A DNA stretch of 38,550 bases from Acidaminococcaceae bacterium. GTDB lineage: Bacteria > Bacillota > Negativicutes > Acidaminococcales > Acidaminococcaceae. Both the position numbers and the translations under genes were made by a program. Position 1 is the stretch's first letter. Each line of letters opens with the position of its first letter. The notes beneath the pieces were generated by a model, which saw nothing but the letters and a program-made list of their open reading frames with translations, did not search any database and had not been told where the DNA came from. The stretch covers positions 1-38,550 of the forward strand of contig JAFTZZ010000033.1 of assembly GCA_017460905.1 (NCBI GenBank), written 5' to 3'. This document shows positions 1 through 6,322 of this stretch, piece by piece.

Positions 1-88
1 GCCATTTTGTTATCTCCCTATTTTGATATGCGTGGCCATGTACATTTCAAGCTGGCCGCAGAAATAATCCTCAATGGCCGCCCGGTTA
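1..88. repeat. 88-bp terminal direct repeat, left copy
   Basis: Bases 1-88 are identical to 38371-38458; identity stops at base 89 (g here, t there). The repeat holds the first codon of the tape measure gene, its ribosome-binding site and the 3' end of the gp10-like gene. Joining the copies gives an unbroken gp10-like to tape measure junction and brings every module together exactly once. I read it as the overlap of a circular or concatemeric genome rather than as a physical terminal repeat. Confidence 0.9.
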
Positions 89-483
89 GATTCAAAGTAT
101 TCGCCGCGCGGCGGGTAGTGCGTGCTTTGCCGCGTTTTGTACGGCCCGTATAAAATTTCATGCTGCGTTGCGCCGGTATTGTACCAGCGGGCAAAGTAAT
201 TTGCGTATATCACAGCATCGGCAGTTAACGCATTGATTTTAAATTTGCCTTTCTGAATTTGGTGTATTGTTTTGCCTTTTGATGCTGTCGCTTTTTCATC
301 TATTAGTAAATTTTTGCCACCAAAACCCGTAGACGCATGCGTCCGCTCAATATGTGCGCGTGTCATAATCTGCGCATGACGGACGCCCGCCTCTACGACG
401 GCCTTGTACCCATGATCTATATAGTTTTCGATATCTTTCGTAAGTTCTTCCAATGTTCTCATTTTTTTATGTAAGGGCCGCAT
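10..483 (-). CDS. HK97 gp10-like tail-completion protein
   Basis: A 157-residue soluble protein resembling HK97 gp10-type tail terminators, which cap the tail tube and help join it to the head. The C-terminal half carries the family-like pattern of an aromatic YANYFARWYNTGA stretch followed by a PPRGEYFESNR segment; the N-terminus is helical. The ATG at 483 has AAGGG 8 nt upstream, but both lie in a hairpin (473-496). An in-frame ATG at 462 would give 150 residues. Its stop is 4 bases before the tape measure start, and the tape measure ribosome-binding site (GGGAG) lies inside this gene. Its place between tail tube and tape measure is unusual, since this family normally precedes the tail tube. 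Family call is by pattern only. Confidence 0.6.
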   Translation of the reverse strand: MRPLHKKMRTLEELTKDIENYIDHGYKAVVEAGVRHAQIMTRAHIERTHASTGFGGKNLLIDEKATASKGKTIHQIQKGKFKINALTADAVIYANYFARWYNTGATQHEILYGPYKTRQSTHYPPRGEYFESNRAAIEDYFCGQLEMYMATHIKIGR

Positions 484-496
484 TGCAGCGGCCCTT
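473..496. other. Perfect 9-bp hairpin between tail tube and gp10-like genes
   Basis: AAGGGCCGC (473-481) and GCGGCCCTT (488-496) form a perfect stem with a 6-base loop. It follows the tail tube gene on the leftward transcript and overlaps the ATG at 483. No uridine tract follows on the leftward strand, so it is more likely an mRNA-stabilising or start-masking structure than a terminator. Confidence 0.5.
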
Positions 497-518
497 TTCA
501 GTCCCTTCCTTTTACAAG

Positions 519-1031
519 TTACTTCTGCCCAGGCATTACAAAACCGGTTAAGTTCTCCGGCGCGCCCAGCAGCTGGGCGCTGAAACTCTTCTGGATCAAA
601 TCCTCGCTGTCCGCTGTAGTTTCAAAGCTTGTCGGAACCGCCCAGAATTTTTTGTATTTCAGGGTGTCAGTACGCACCAGCGCAAACTGCAGCGCCTTCT
701 TTTCTTTCGTGGTTTCGTCGTCTTCCACAAAATTTTCTACGGCCATCTGTCCGACATCATCCTTTTTGCAGATCATGTCCGCGGAAACTTCGCCGCTCTT
801 GCTGACGATACCGCCCTCGGCCCAGTATTCCGTATCTTTCGTCTGGACAGTGTTGACTTCCAGGGAGATATTAAAACTGTTGTTGGTAATACCGCCGACC
901 TTTTCCCATTTGGGCGATGCAGCAGTCGCGCCCTGGCCATAATTGACGAACAGCACTTCGTGCTTTCCGGATACGCCAACGCTTCCAGAAGGCGCTTCCG
1001 GGTAGTTTGCTTTCGTAATGATTGTTGCCAT
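519..1031 (-). CDS. Major tail tube protein
   Basis: A 170-residue protein with the size and features of siphovirus tail tube subunits (TP901-1/phi13 type): a short N-terminal arm, beta-rich body (VGGITNNSFNISLEVNTVQTK) and a hydrophobic C-terminal segment. Tube subunits polymerise as hexameric rings around the tape measure. The start ATG is preceded by AATGAGGT at good spacing. It lies 17 bases after the DUF3168-like gene and before the gp10-like gene. Normally the tail chaperone genes sit directly downstream of the tube gene; here they do not. Confidence 0.75.
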   Translation of the reverse strand: MATIITKANYPEAPSGSVGVSGKHEVLFVNYGQGATAASPKWEKVGGITNNSFNISLEVNTVQTKDTEYWAEGGIVSKSGEVSADMICKKDDVGQMAVENFVEDDETTKEKKALQFALVRTDTLKYKKFWAVPTSFETTADSEDLIQKSFSAQLLGAPENLTGFVMPGQK

Positions 1032-1047
1032 TGTTTTACCTCATTTC

Positions 1048-1509
1048 TCAAATCTGATTTAATTTAATAGTTAAATTGACGCCGCCAGATTGCCATGTGC
1101 CTTTATCATCCCGTACCGGCAGATTGAGCCGGTACGGTCCAATGCTCATTTTAATCGTTTCGAACCCCTCCGGAGCCAGGGCCTCATCCATGGCCTCCCA
1201 TACCCCCGGCATGCATAACGCATTAATCAATTCCTGCAGTTTCTGGGCCACAACTTTCCTGCCCGGGTAGTTAGAATATATTTCCAGCTGGATATTGTAA
1301 TCCCAAATATCCGATACCTTATCAGCCTGATCTGCATCAGCTGCGCCCAGAATGCCATAGCAAAAAGTCGCCTGGCTTTTGAATTCGTTTTCAATTTCAT
1401 CAATATCTGTGCCGCCTTCGTACCAGTCCAGACCACACGCCCGGATGCTTGACAGCGCTGTATACAGCGCCATTGTTGCTGCATATAACGGCACTTTTAT
1501 CTCGGTCAT
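1048..1509 (-). CDS. Tail completion protein, DUF3168/SPP1 gp17-like
   Basis: A 153-residue protein with an N-terminal helix (APLYAATMALYTAL-like region), a central beta segment WDYNIQLEIYSNY and a C-terminal VNLTIKL strand, the layout of DUF3168-type proteins that bridge head connector and tail tube. Its ATG overlaps the stop of the head-closure gene (ATGA at 1506-1509), so translation is coupled. Assignment rests on size, position after head closure and before tail tube, and secondary-structure pattern. Confidence 0.55.
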   Translation of the reverse strand: MTEIKVPLYAATMALYTALSSIRACGLDWYEGGTDIDEIENEFKSQATFCYGILGAADADQADKVSDIWDYNIQLEIYSNYPGRKVVAQKLQELINALCMPGVWEAMDEALAPEGFETIKMSIGPYRLNLPVRDDKGTWQSGGVNLTIKLNQI

Positions 1510-1868
1510 ATTATCCCCCCGCTTCCGTTTACGGCTGTCGCCGTAATCTGGATATACGGCGGTTTTTCTTCATCCAGCAGCTCGACCTTGTTGATGATCC
1601 ATGTATAACCGTTATACAGCAATCTCCACTTTGCATTAATGCCGGGATATATAGATCTAATGTCCCGTATCACAAAATAGCGTGTATCCGCGGTAACATA
1701 ATCGGCGACAAATTGCTGCCTCGACTGGTTCCGCTGCGTCACCTTTGCCGGAAAGCTGCGCAGGGTTTCGTAGACCGGTTCCTGCAGGCCGCCCAGTTCA
1801 TCCCGAACCGGCGGGCCAGGTCGTTGCAGTGTTATTTTGCGGTTTAGTTCCGCAGGGTTGTGTTTCAT
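1506..1868 (-). CDS. Head-tail adaptor (head closure) protein
   Basis: A 120-residue protein with the pattern of the Phage_H_T_join/SPP1 gp16 family: N-terminal LNRKITLQRP strand, a DELGGLQEPVYETL segment, FPAKVTQRNQSRQQF, then RYFVIRDI, NGYTWIINKVELLDE and a final beta strand. Such proteins close the portal channel after packaging. The start ATG overlaps the stop of the chaperone fusion frame (ATGA at 1865-1868), and its own stop overlaps the next start, giving a coupled series. Confidence 0.8.
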   Translation of the reverse strand: MKHNPAELNRKITLQRPGPPVRDELGGLQEPVYETLRSFPAKVTQRNQSRQQFVADYVTADTRYFVIRDIRSIYPGINAKWRLLYNGYTWIINKVELLDEEKPPYIQITATAVNGSGGII

Positions 1869-2229
1869 CCGATCGCCCCCAAAATCTTACGCCACTTGTC
1901 AGCAGTTTCCGGGTCAATCGTTCCGACATACCCGGGCGCACGGTTGCGGTGCGCCGTCAGTTTGCGGTATGTCGGCGCTTTGCGCCCGTACGCTGCCCGG
2001 TAAATCGGTAGCGCCACGTTGATAATTAATAAATCTTCAAGCCGTTCATGGCGTCGCCGGTACCCATTAGTCAGAGCATCCAGTTCCTGCATGGTACAGC
2101 CGGCAAACTGTTCCGGCGTCAGCTGCAGCTCGCCCAGGGCAAACGGTTCCAGCGACTCAATCAGCTGCGTGGCGTTTCTGTAGCTGTGTCCGGATCCTTC
2201 CCCGGAGTCGCCAGAACGGCCGCCGGTTT
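1865..2229 (-). CDS. -1 frame extension of tail assembly chaperone (T domain of GT)
   Basis: This frame is open from the slippery site at 2227-2233 to a TGA at 1865. After a -1 slip on A_AAA_AAA, translation of the upstream frame continues with about 120 further residues (TGGRSGDSGEG linker, then ATQLIESLEPFALGEL, LTPEQFAGCTMQELDALTN and GYRRRHERLEDLLI). The helical LTxxxF...L..GYRRR pattern is typical of the second half of siphovirus tail chaperone fusions. The combined protein would be about 231 residues. An internal ATG (2092) exists, but conserved-looking sequence begins well upstream of it, which argues for frameshift expression. Confidence 0.75.
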
Positions 2230-2559
2230 TTTTGTGGTATCCCCCAGGATTCCGCTTTTTTTGACTGCATCCAGCCCCATCCGGAACACGGTAATTACAT
2301 CGTACTCACGGACGGCCGCATAATACAGATTTTCAATGTCGCCCTCTTTGAAATCGGGGTTGCCGCCTTTAATGCCCCATTTGAATATGGTGTACATATC
2401 GGACAGGTTTGGAGGCAAGCCGTTGATTCCCTGGGCAACCGTCACCAGCAGGTTATTCTGAAAAAGCTCGCGCTCTGCGCCATGGACGGATTTCATCGGG
2501 TAGCACAGTTTATATGTTTTACCCTCAATCTCAAGCTCCACTGTTTTGTCCAGAATCAT
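2161..2559 (-). CDS. Tail assembly chaperone, short form (G)
   Basis: A 132-residue protein that would act, with its frameshifted long form, as the chaperone keeping the tape measure soluble before tube assembly. It starts with a beta strand (VELEIEGKTYKLCYP) followed by helices up to about residue 110 (LYYAAVREYDVITVFRMGLDAVKKSG), then a low-complexity PAAVLATPG tail, as usual for the non-shifted form. The ATG has AGAGGT 7 nt upstream and overlaps the connector gene by 29 nt. It lies between the head connector and head closure genes, not between tail tube and tape measure as in most siphoviruses. Confidence 0.7.
   Translation of the reverse strand: MILDKTVELEIEGKTYKLCYPMKSVHGAERELFQNNLLVTVAQGINGLPPNLSDMYTIFKWGIKGGNPDFKEGDIENLYYAAVREYDVITVFRMGLDAVKKSGILGDTTKKPAAVLATPGKDPDTATETPRS
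2227..2233 (-). promoter_or_regulatory. Slippery heptamer A_AAA_AAA in tail chaperone gene
   Basis: The leftward strand has seven adenines whose phase relative to the ATG at 2559 is exactly A_AAA_AAA (codons 110-111 are AAA AAA, preceded by ACA). The -1 frame beyond it is open for 121 codons, whereas the 0 frame stops at 2161. This is the canonical -1 slippage configuration used by tail chaperone genes. Confidence 0.8.
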
Positions 2560-2896
2560 TGTTTACCTCTTCCGCTGCGTACTCGCAGCTATACTTAAAA
2601 TGTCCAATCAGACTGTCCGCCGCATACGGGATATGGTGGAGCTGCTGCCCATCCACAGCCCCGCGCCGGTCATACCAGTGTTCTACCAGCTGGCATACGC
2701 AAATCTGGAAAAGTTCCGTTTCTTCAATGTCGACAGGTTCGCTGTTTCCATTTCCGACATACGTTTTTTTCCCGCTTTGCTCTTTAATGTACTGGGTTGC
2801 CGACCCGATCAAGCCGTTCAGCAGCGGATCGTCATCTGTGACGTCTATACGACAATACTGTTTAATTTTCGTCAGAGTGATGGCCAACTTAATCAC
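2531..2896 (-). CDS. Head-tail connector, gp6-like
   Basis: A 121-residue, mostly helical protein of the Phage_connect/HK97 gp6 type, which forms a ring under the portal. It shows the family pattern: YCRIDVTDDDPLLNGLIGSATQYIKEQSG followed by ELFQICVCQLVEHWYDRRGAV. The start is GTG at 2896, overlapping the stop (2889-2891) of the capsid frameshift extension. Its ribosome-binding site is weak, so reinitiation after the extension is plausible. The 3' end overlaps the chaperone gene by 29 nt. Confidence 0.8.
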   Translation of the reverse strand: MIKLAITLTKIKQYCRIDVTDDDPLLNGLIGSATQYIKEQSGKKTYVGNGNSEPVDIEETELFQICVCQLVEHWYDRRGAVDGQQLHHIPYAADSLIGHFKYSCEYAAEEVNNDSGQNSGA

Positions 2897-3224
2897 CCAC
2901 AGTAATTAAATATTCAATATCCGTTTCATCTTCCAATAAAATGTGGAACGTTTTTTCACCATCAGCAAGGCCGGACAAGTATTCCTTTTTAATGGTTATG
3001 CTGCCGCCGCCTTCCGCGATGGTATAATTATCCGCATTTACATTGGAGGTGTTATTTTTCAAGCCTACGATTACGCCGTCCGTGACTTCGACAACGACGT
3101 CAGCAGCAGAAGCCCGGCTGAAGGTTGTGCTGTTTTCCGTCGTCTCGGATCCGTTATCTCCGGCTCCGGAATTTCCGGAGCCGGAGTCGCCAGATCCATC
3201 CTCTACGGTCTCAGTCAGGACGAT
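2889..3224 (-). CDS. -1 frame extension of capsid protein: Ser/Gly linker plus X2/Ig-like domain
   Basis: This frame opens at the slippery site 3224-3230 and runs 111 codons to TAA (2889-2891). No ATG and no Shine-Dalgarno precede it, so it should be made only as a fusion to capsid residues 1-402, giving about 513 residues. A linker rich in Gly, Ser and Asp (GDSGSGNSGAGDNGS) leads to a beta-sandwich sequence: VVVEVTDGVIVGLKNNT, NADNYTIAEGGGSITIKKEYL, GLADGEKTFHILLEDETDIEYLITV. The G..N.T..Y.I..G..ITIKKEYLSGL.DGE pattern matches X2/Ig-like modules found on phage capsids and tail proteins. Likely role: surface-exposed domain that binds glycans or host mucus. The domain call is by pattern. Confidence 0.75.
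   Translation of the reverse strand: MVLTETVEDGSGDSGSGNSGAGDNGSETTENSTTFSRASAADVVVEVTDGVIVGLKNNTSNVNADNYTIAEGGGSITIKKEYLSGLADGEKTFHILLEDETDIEYLITVGD
3158..3186 (-). other. Perfect 14-bp hairpin in the capsid-extension linker
   Basis: Arms 3158-3171 and 3173-3186 are perfectly complementary with a single central base, so the actual loop would open by a few bases. The hairpin lies about 37 nt downstream of the slippery site, encoding the Gly/Ser linker. That distance is too long for a classical 5-9 nt frameshift stimulator, so its effect is uncertain. Confidence 0.5.
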
Positions 3225-4429
3225 TTTTTTAAGTAAGCAAACGCTTTGGTGGTCAGCGGCTGGCCATCAACCAGGGCGTAACCCATGTAATCGGTTGTGC
3301 GAGTTAAAACGTGATCCTCCTGGTACATGGTCACGTCTTCGTTAACGTTCATAGCGTAGCCGTCTGCCATATTGCCCAGCAGCACAGCGTTTGCCGGGAT
3401 CGCGTCCTCTTCCACTACAACGATACCGAAAATACGGCCAACGCCGCCGCCGGTAATATCCGGAACAAATACCGGGCGGTCGTTGCCGTCCAGTACATTG
3501 GCCAGACCGTTCCAAATGGTCGCAGCTTTTGCGTAAAATTTCGCCTTGCCGGCGTAACCGGATCTAATCAGCCCGCGAATGGCGGTCAGGTCTGCGTAGG
3601 TAATGCCATTTGCTGCAGTATAGGATCTTACCTGCGGAGTGTTGGTTTCCGCTTCCAGTTTGGTAACTACACCCACCGGCTCGGTCGGGTCCGGGCTTTC
3701 CGTGTCGGAATCAACGCCTGCGCCAGTAACCAGGCCAGCAGCCAAAGCGTTGCCCATCTTATCGGCAATACGGGTCTGGATATAGGCAATGAATTCCTCG
3801 ACGGCCATCTTTTTCAGCTTCCAGGAAACAGAAATGGCTTTTGCAAGTTCGCAGCCCTTTAAAGTGATCTTTGCGTTAGTCGCTTTTTCAGCGGTAACGG
3901 CATCCTCTTCATACCAGGCGGCATCGTTGCCAACGGAGGTTTCTACCAAAATATCGACGTCGCCGTGGATATTGGTGCGAACAACGTCCGCAATAATCGG
4001 ATGGCGCTCTTCCATTTCGTGCCAAATGCCCTGCTTCATGGTCGCAGGAATTACAACGTAATTCTCTTTTGCGGTAGTGGTCGCATTTTTGGCTGCAAAA
4101 ATCTTTTCTTCATCCGCGGACAGTTTGGCTCCCATCATATAATGCGCAAACGCATTAATATAAAGTTTTTCCTCGTCCGCTTTCGGTTCTGCCACGCCCG
4201 GAACGCCTGCAGAATTTAACACTGCAGGTACCGCCGGTACAGCAGCGACCTGGGTGCCGTTCAGGGCGGCCAGGTTCGCCGCAGCCGTAGCCAGCCTCTG
4301 AAATTTGTCATCCAGGGCCGTCACTTTCTTGTTGAGCTCTTCCGCCTCGGCTGCGTTTCCGGCTTCAATCGCCGCTTTCATCTGCGCCAGCAGCTCGGTG
4401 CGTTCTTTTTCATACTGTTTTTTGTCCAT
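3215..4429 (-). CDS. Major capsid protein, HK97 fold
   Basis: A 404-residue HK97-type capsid precursor. Residues 1-60 form a charged coiled coil (delta/scaffold domain; QYEKERTELLAQMKAAIEAGNAAEAEELNKK region), followed by an Ala/Pro-rich stretch and then the shell domain from about residue 90. The protease gene just upstream is expected to remove the delta domain. Shell-domain patterns include VVIPATMKQGIWHEMEERHPI, AWYEEDAVTAEKATNAKITLK and VDGQPLTTKAFAYLKK at the C-terminus. The final codons before TGA contain A_AAA_AAA (3224-3230), which should divert a fraction of ribosomes into the X2/Ig-like extension. The start lies 20 nt inside the end of the protease gene. Confidence 0.92.
   Translation of the reverse strand: MDKKQYEKERTELLAQMKAAIEAGNAAEAEELNKKVTALDDKFQRLATAAANLAALNGTQVAAVPAVPAVLNSAGVPGVAEPKADEEKLYINAFAHYMMGAKLSADEEKIFAAKNATTTAKENYVVIPATMKQGIWHEMEERHPIIADVVRTNIHGDVDILVETSVGNDAAWYEEDAVTAEKATNAKITLKGCELAKAISVSWKLKKMAVEEFIAYIQTRIADKMGNALAAGLVTGAGVDSDTESPDPTEPVGVVTKLEAETNTPQVRSYTAANGITYADLTAIRGLIRSGYAGKAKFYAKAATIWNGLANVLDGNDRPVFVPDITGGGVGRIFGIVVVEEDAIPANAVLLGNMADGYAMNVNEDVTMYQEDHVLTRTTDYMGYALVDGQPLTTKAFAYLKKSS
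3224..3230 (-). promoter_or_regulatory. Slippery heptamer A_AAA_AAA at the end of the capsid gene
   Basis: Seven adenines on the leftward strand are phased TTA AAA AAA TCG in the capsid frame (codons 400-403), exactly A_AAA_AAA. The 0 frame ends three codons later, while the -1 frame is open for 112 codons. The same heptamer occurs in the tail chaperone gene of this phage. Confidence 0.8.
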
Positions 4430-5129
4430 TGTTTTCTCCTTTCAAATTTAAATAATTATATTTCTGCCGGAGCAGATCCAAAGCAGCCTTTTCCTGCTGC
4501 TCTTTGGCCTTTAATTCCGCGTTCATTTTCGCGGTCAAATTCGCAACCTGGGCCGTTGTTAGCATAACAACACCGTCGGCCGCCGCCGCCGGTTGTTCTT
4601 CCTGCTGAAATAAAATTTCATCAACGAAATTTTTTTCTTTTGCCTCTTCCGGTCCCATCCAGGTCGTTACGTCCATCATTTTCAACACGTCTTCTTTGTT
4701 CATGCCGGTTTTTTCCGTGTAGGCGTTAGCGATAGCGTCGTCCAGCTTTGCCAAATCGTCGGCGGTTTTATACATATCGTTTTTATCGCCTTCCGTCCAG
4801 CTGTGCGTCCGGTGAATCATAATTTGCGATACCGGGCACATTTGCACAGTATCCGCTGCGCAAGTGATAACCGACGCTGCCGATGCCGCAACGCTCATAA
4901 TTATAGCCGTAATCTGGCCAGTGTACATTTTCAGCCGGTTGTACATTTCCATGCCGGCAAAAACATAGCCGCCCGGTGAGTTAATTTCCAGCGTCACGTC
5001 TTCCCCGCCGGCTTCGTCTAAAAACGCGGCCAGCTTCCCCGGGGACGTCCCCTCAAGGCCAAACCAATCGTAAACATCTTGGTAATTGGTCGGGATAATT
5101 GTGCCTTTAATTGCAAACTTTTTAGGCAT
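4410..5129 (-). CDS. ClpP-like prohead maturation protease
   Basis: A 239-residue serine protease of the ClpP/SppA-like phage family. It has the GG oxyanion turn at INSPGGYVFAG (about residues 50-59), the serine motif SVAASAASVI (Ser83 the likely nucleophile) and the histidine motif IMIHRTHS (His105). It should cleave the delta domain of the capsid protein during head maturation. The C-terminal 70 residues are helical and charged. The start overlaps the portal stop (TAATG), and the stop lies inside the capsid gene's first codons. Catalytic elements look intact. Confidence 0.92.
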   Translation of the reverse strand: MPKKFAIKGTIIPTNYQDVYDWFGLEGTSPGKLAAFLDEAGGEDVTLEINSPGGYVFAGMEMYNRLKMYTGQITAIIMSVAASAASVITCAADTVQMCPVSQIMIHRTHSWTEGDKNDMYKTADDLAKLDDAIANAYTEKTGMNKEDVLKMMDVTTWMGPEEAKEKNFVDEILFQQEEQPAAAADGVVMLTTAQVANLTAKMNAELKAKEQQEKAALDLLRQKYNYLNLKGENNGQKTV

Positions 5130-6322
5130 TATTTGCTACCTCCTTCCTTTACAACTTGGGTATCCAGCCGCCGGATCGGTTTGTCGCCGCCTTCAATCGG
5201 TGACAAGTTCAAAATCTGCCGCCATTCGTTAGGCAGCAATGCGCCCCGGTCTACCATCTGCACAAGGTTCAGCTTGCTGGCCATGCTTGCATACTGCAGG
5301 CTGGTGCTGTCCATTGCGATCCGGTTGCCGCGGGCCCGCTCTGCCCGAGAGAAAATTTTTCTTGTAAACTCTTCCGCCAGAGCCTGGGCAAACGGTTCCA
5401 CAACATTTTCGTAGTATGCATTCCATTCATCTTCGTTATAGGTGCTGCTCACTATCTTTTCGTTTGTGCCGAAATACGCCATTAACCGCTTGTTGACGTT
5501 ATTCATGGCCATGGCGTTGGGAACGTAGTCATGTGGTTCCACCTGTTTGGCTTCCGCGTCCGCTCCGGTCGCTGCCACGCCGATGGTCCCATCCTCCGAG
5601 TTTTCGGTATCCAGAAAACTTTTAGCAAACTCTTTGGCCCGGGTTCGCAGCTCTTCCGGCCGCATGCCGCGGGTGTATTTCAGCAGCCATTTGATGGCCC
5701 CGCCGTTTTTCACCGCCTGCACAATGGACCGGTCGGAAGCTCCGGCCACTTCCATTAATGTTTCCAGGGCTGTCCGGTTTGTGCTGCCAAACAATTCATT
5801 TCCTGCCACATCCCGCGGAACATGCAGCACATCCTCATAACTGACAACCGCCTGCTTACCTGTCTGCAGATTAAACCGCAAATACAACCGGCGCTGATCA
5901 TCCAGCAGCGCCTCCACGCTATGCCACTCCAACGGGTACAGCCGCATGGCCAGGCCGTTGGCGTCCCTGGCTATGTAGGCAAACGCGTTATTTTTTAGCA
6001 TGTACTGCCACGCCATGCGCTGCCGGAACATTACGCCGGTCATCAGTGGATTAGGTTCCTGCAGTAATACCCTGATATACGGCTCCGGGTTGACTTTAAT
6101 ATCCGGGTTTCCTTCTTTATCCACAGTTTCCCGGATATGTTTGGCGTCAAACTTCCCCGCCGCCTGGGCAAAGGGCCGGATCATGGCCCGCACGTCCCCG
6201 CTGTCCAGCAGGTCGCCGCTCCATGTGTATATCCCATTCCCTGATTCCCGGACAAGTTTTACCACTGTTTCGGTCGGGTTCCTGTCCTTGAAAAAATTCT
6301 TAAAACGTGTAAAAACGCCCAT
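5129..6322 (-). CDS. Portal protein
   Basis: A 397-residue portal of the HK97 type, forming the dodecameric ring through which DNA enters the head. Typical features are the N-terminal TWSGDLLDSGDVRAMIRPFAQAAGKF region, the LLQEPNPLMTGVMFRQRMAWQYMLKNNAFAYI segment, VLHVPRDVAGNELFG, and the C-terminal NEDEWNAYYENVVEPFAQALAEEFTRKIF helix. The ATG follows the TerL stop directly (TAAATG). Order TerS-TerL-portal-protease-capsid is the standard HK97 head cassette. Confidence 0.92.
   Translation of the reverse strand: MGVFTRFKNFFKDRNPTETVVKLVRESGNGIYTWSGDLLDSGDVRAMIRPFAQAAGKFDAKHIRETVDKEGNPDIKVNPEPYIRVLLQEPNPLMTGVMFRQRMAWQYMLKNNAFAYIARDANGLAMRLYPLEWHSVEALLDDQRRLYLRFNLQTGKQAVVSYEDVLHVPRDVAGNELFGSTNRTALETLMEVAGASDRSIVQAVKNGGAIKWLLKYTRGMRPEELRTRAKEFAKSFLDTENSEDGTIGVAATGADAEAKQVEPHDYVPNAMAMNNVNKRLMAYFGTNEKIVSSTYNEDEWNAYYENVVEPFAQALAEEFTRKIFSRAERARGNRIAMDSTSLQYASMASKLNLVQMVDRGALLPNEWRQILNLSPIEGGDKPIRRLDTQVVKEGGSK

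Noticed and set aside
773-1051. Second leftward frame overlapping the tail tube gene (92 codons)
   Set aside because: It lies within the tail tube gene in another frame and has Arg/Ser-rich shadow composition.
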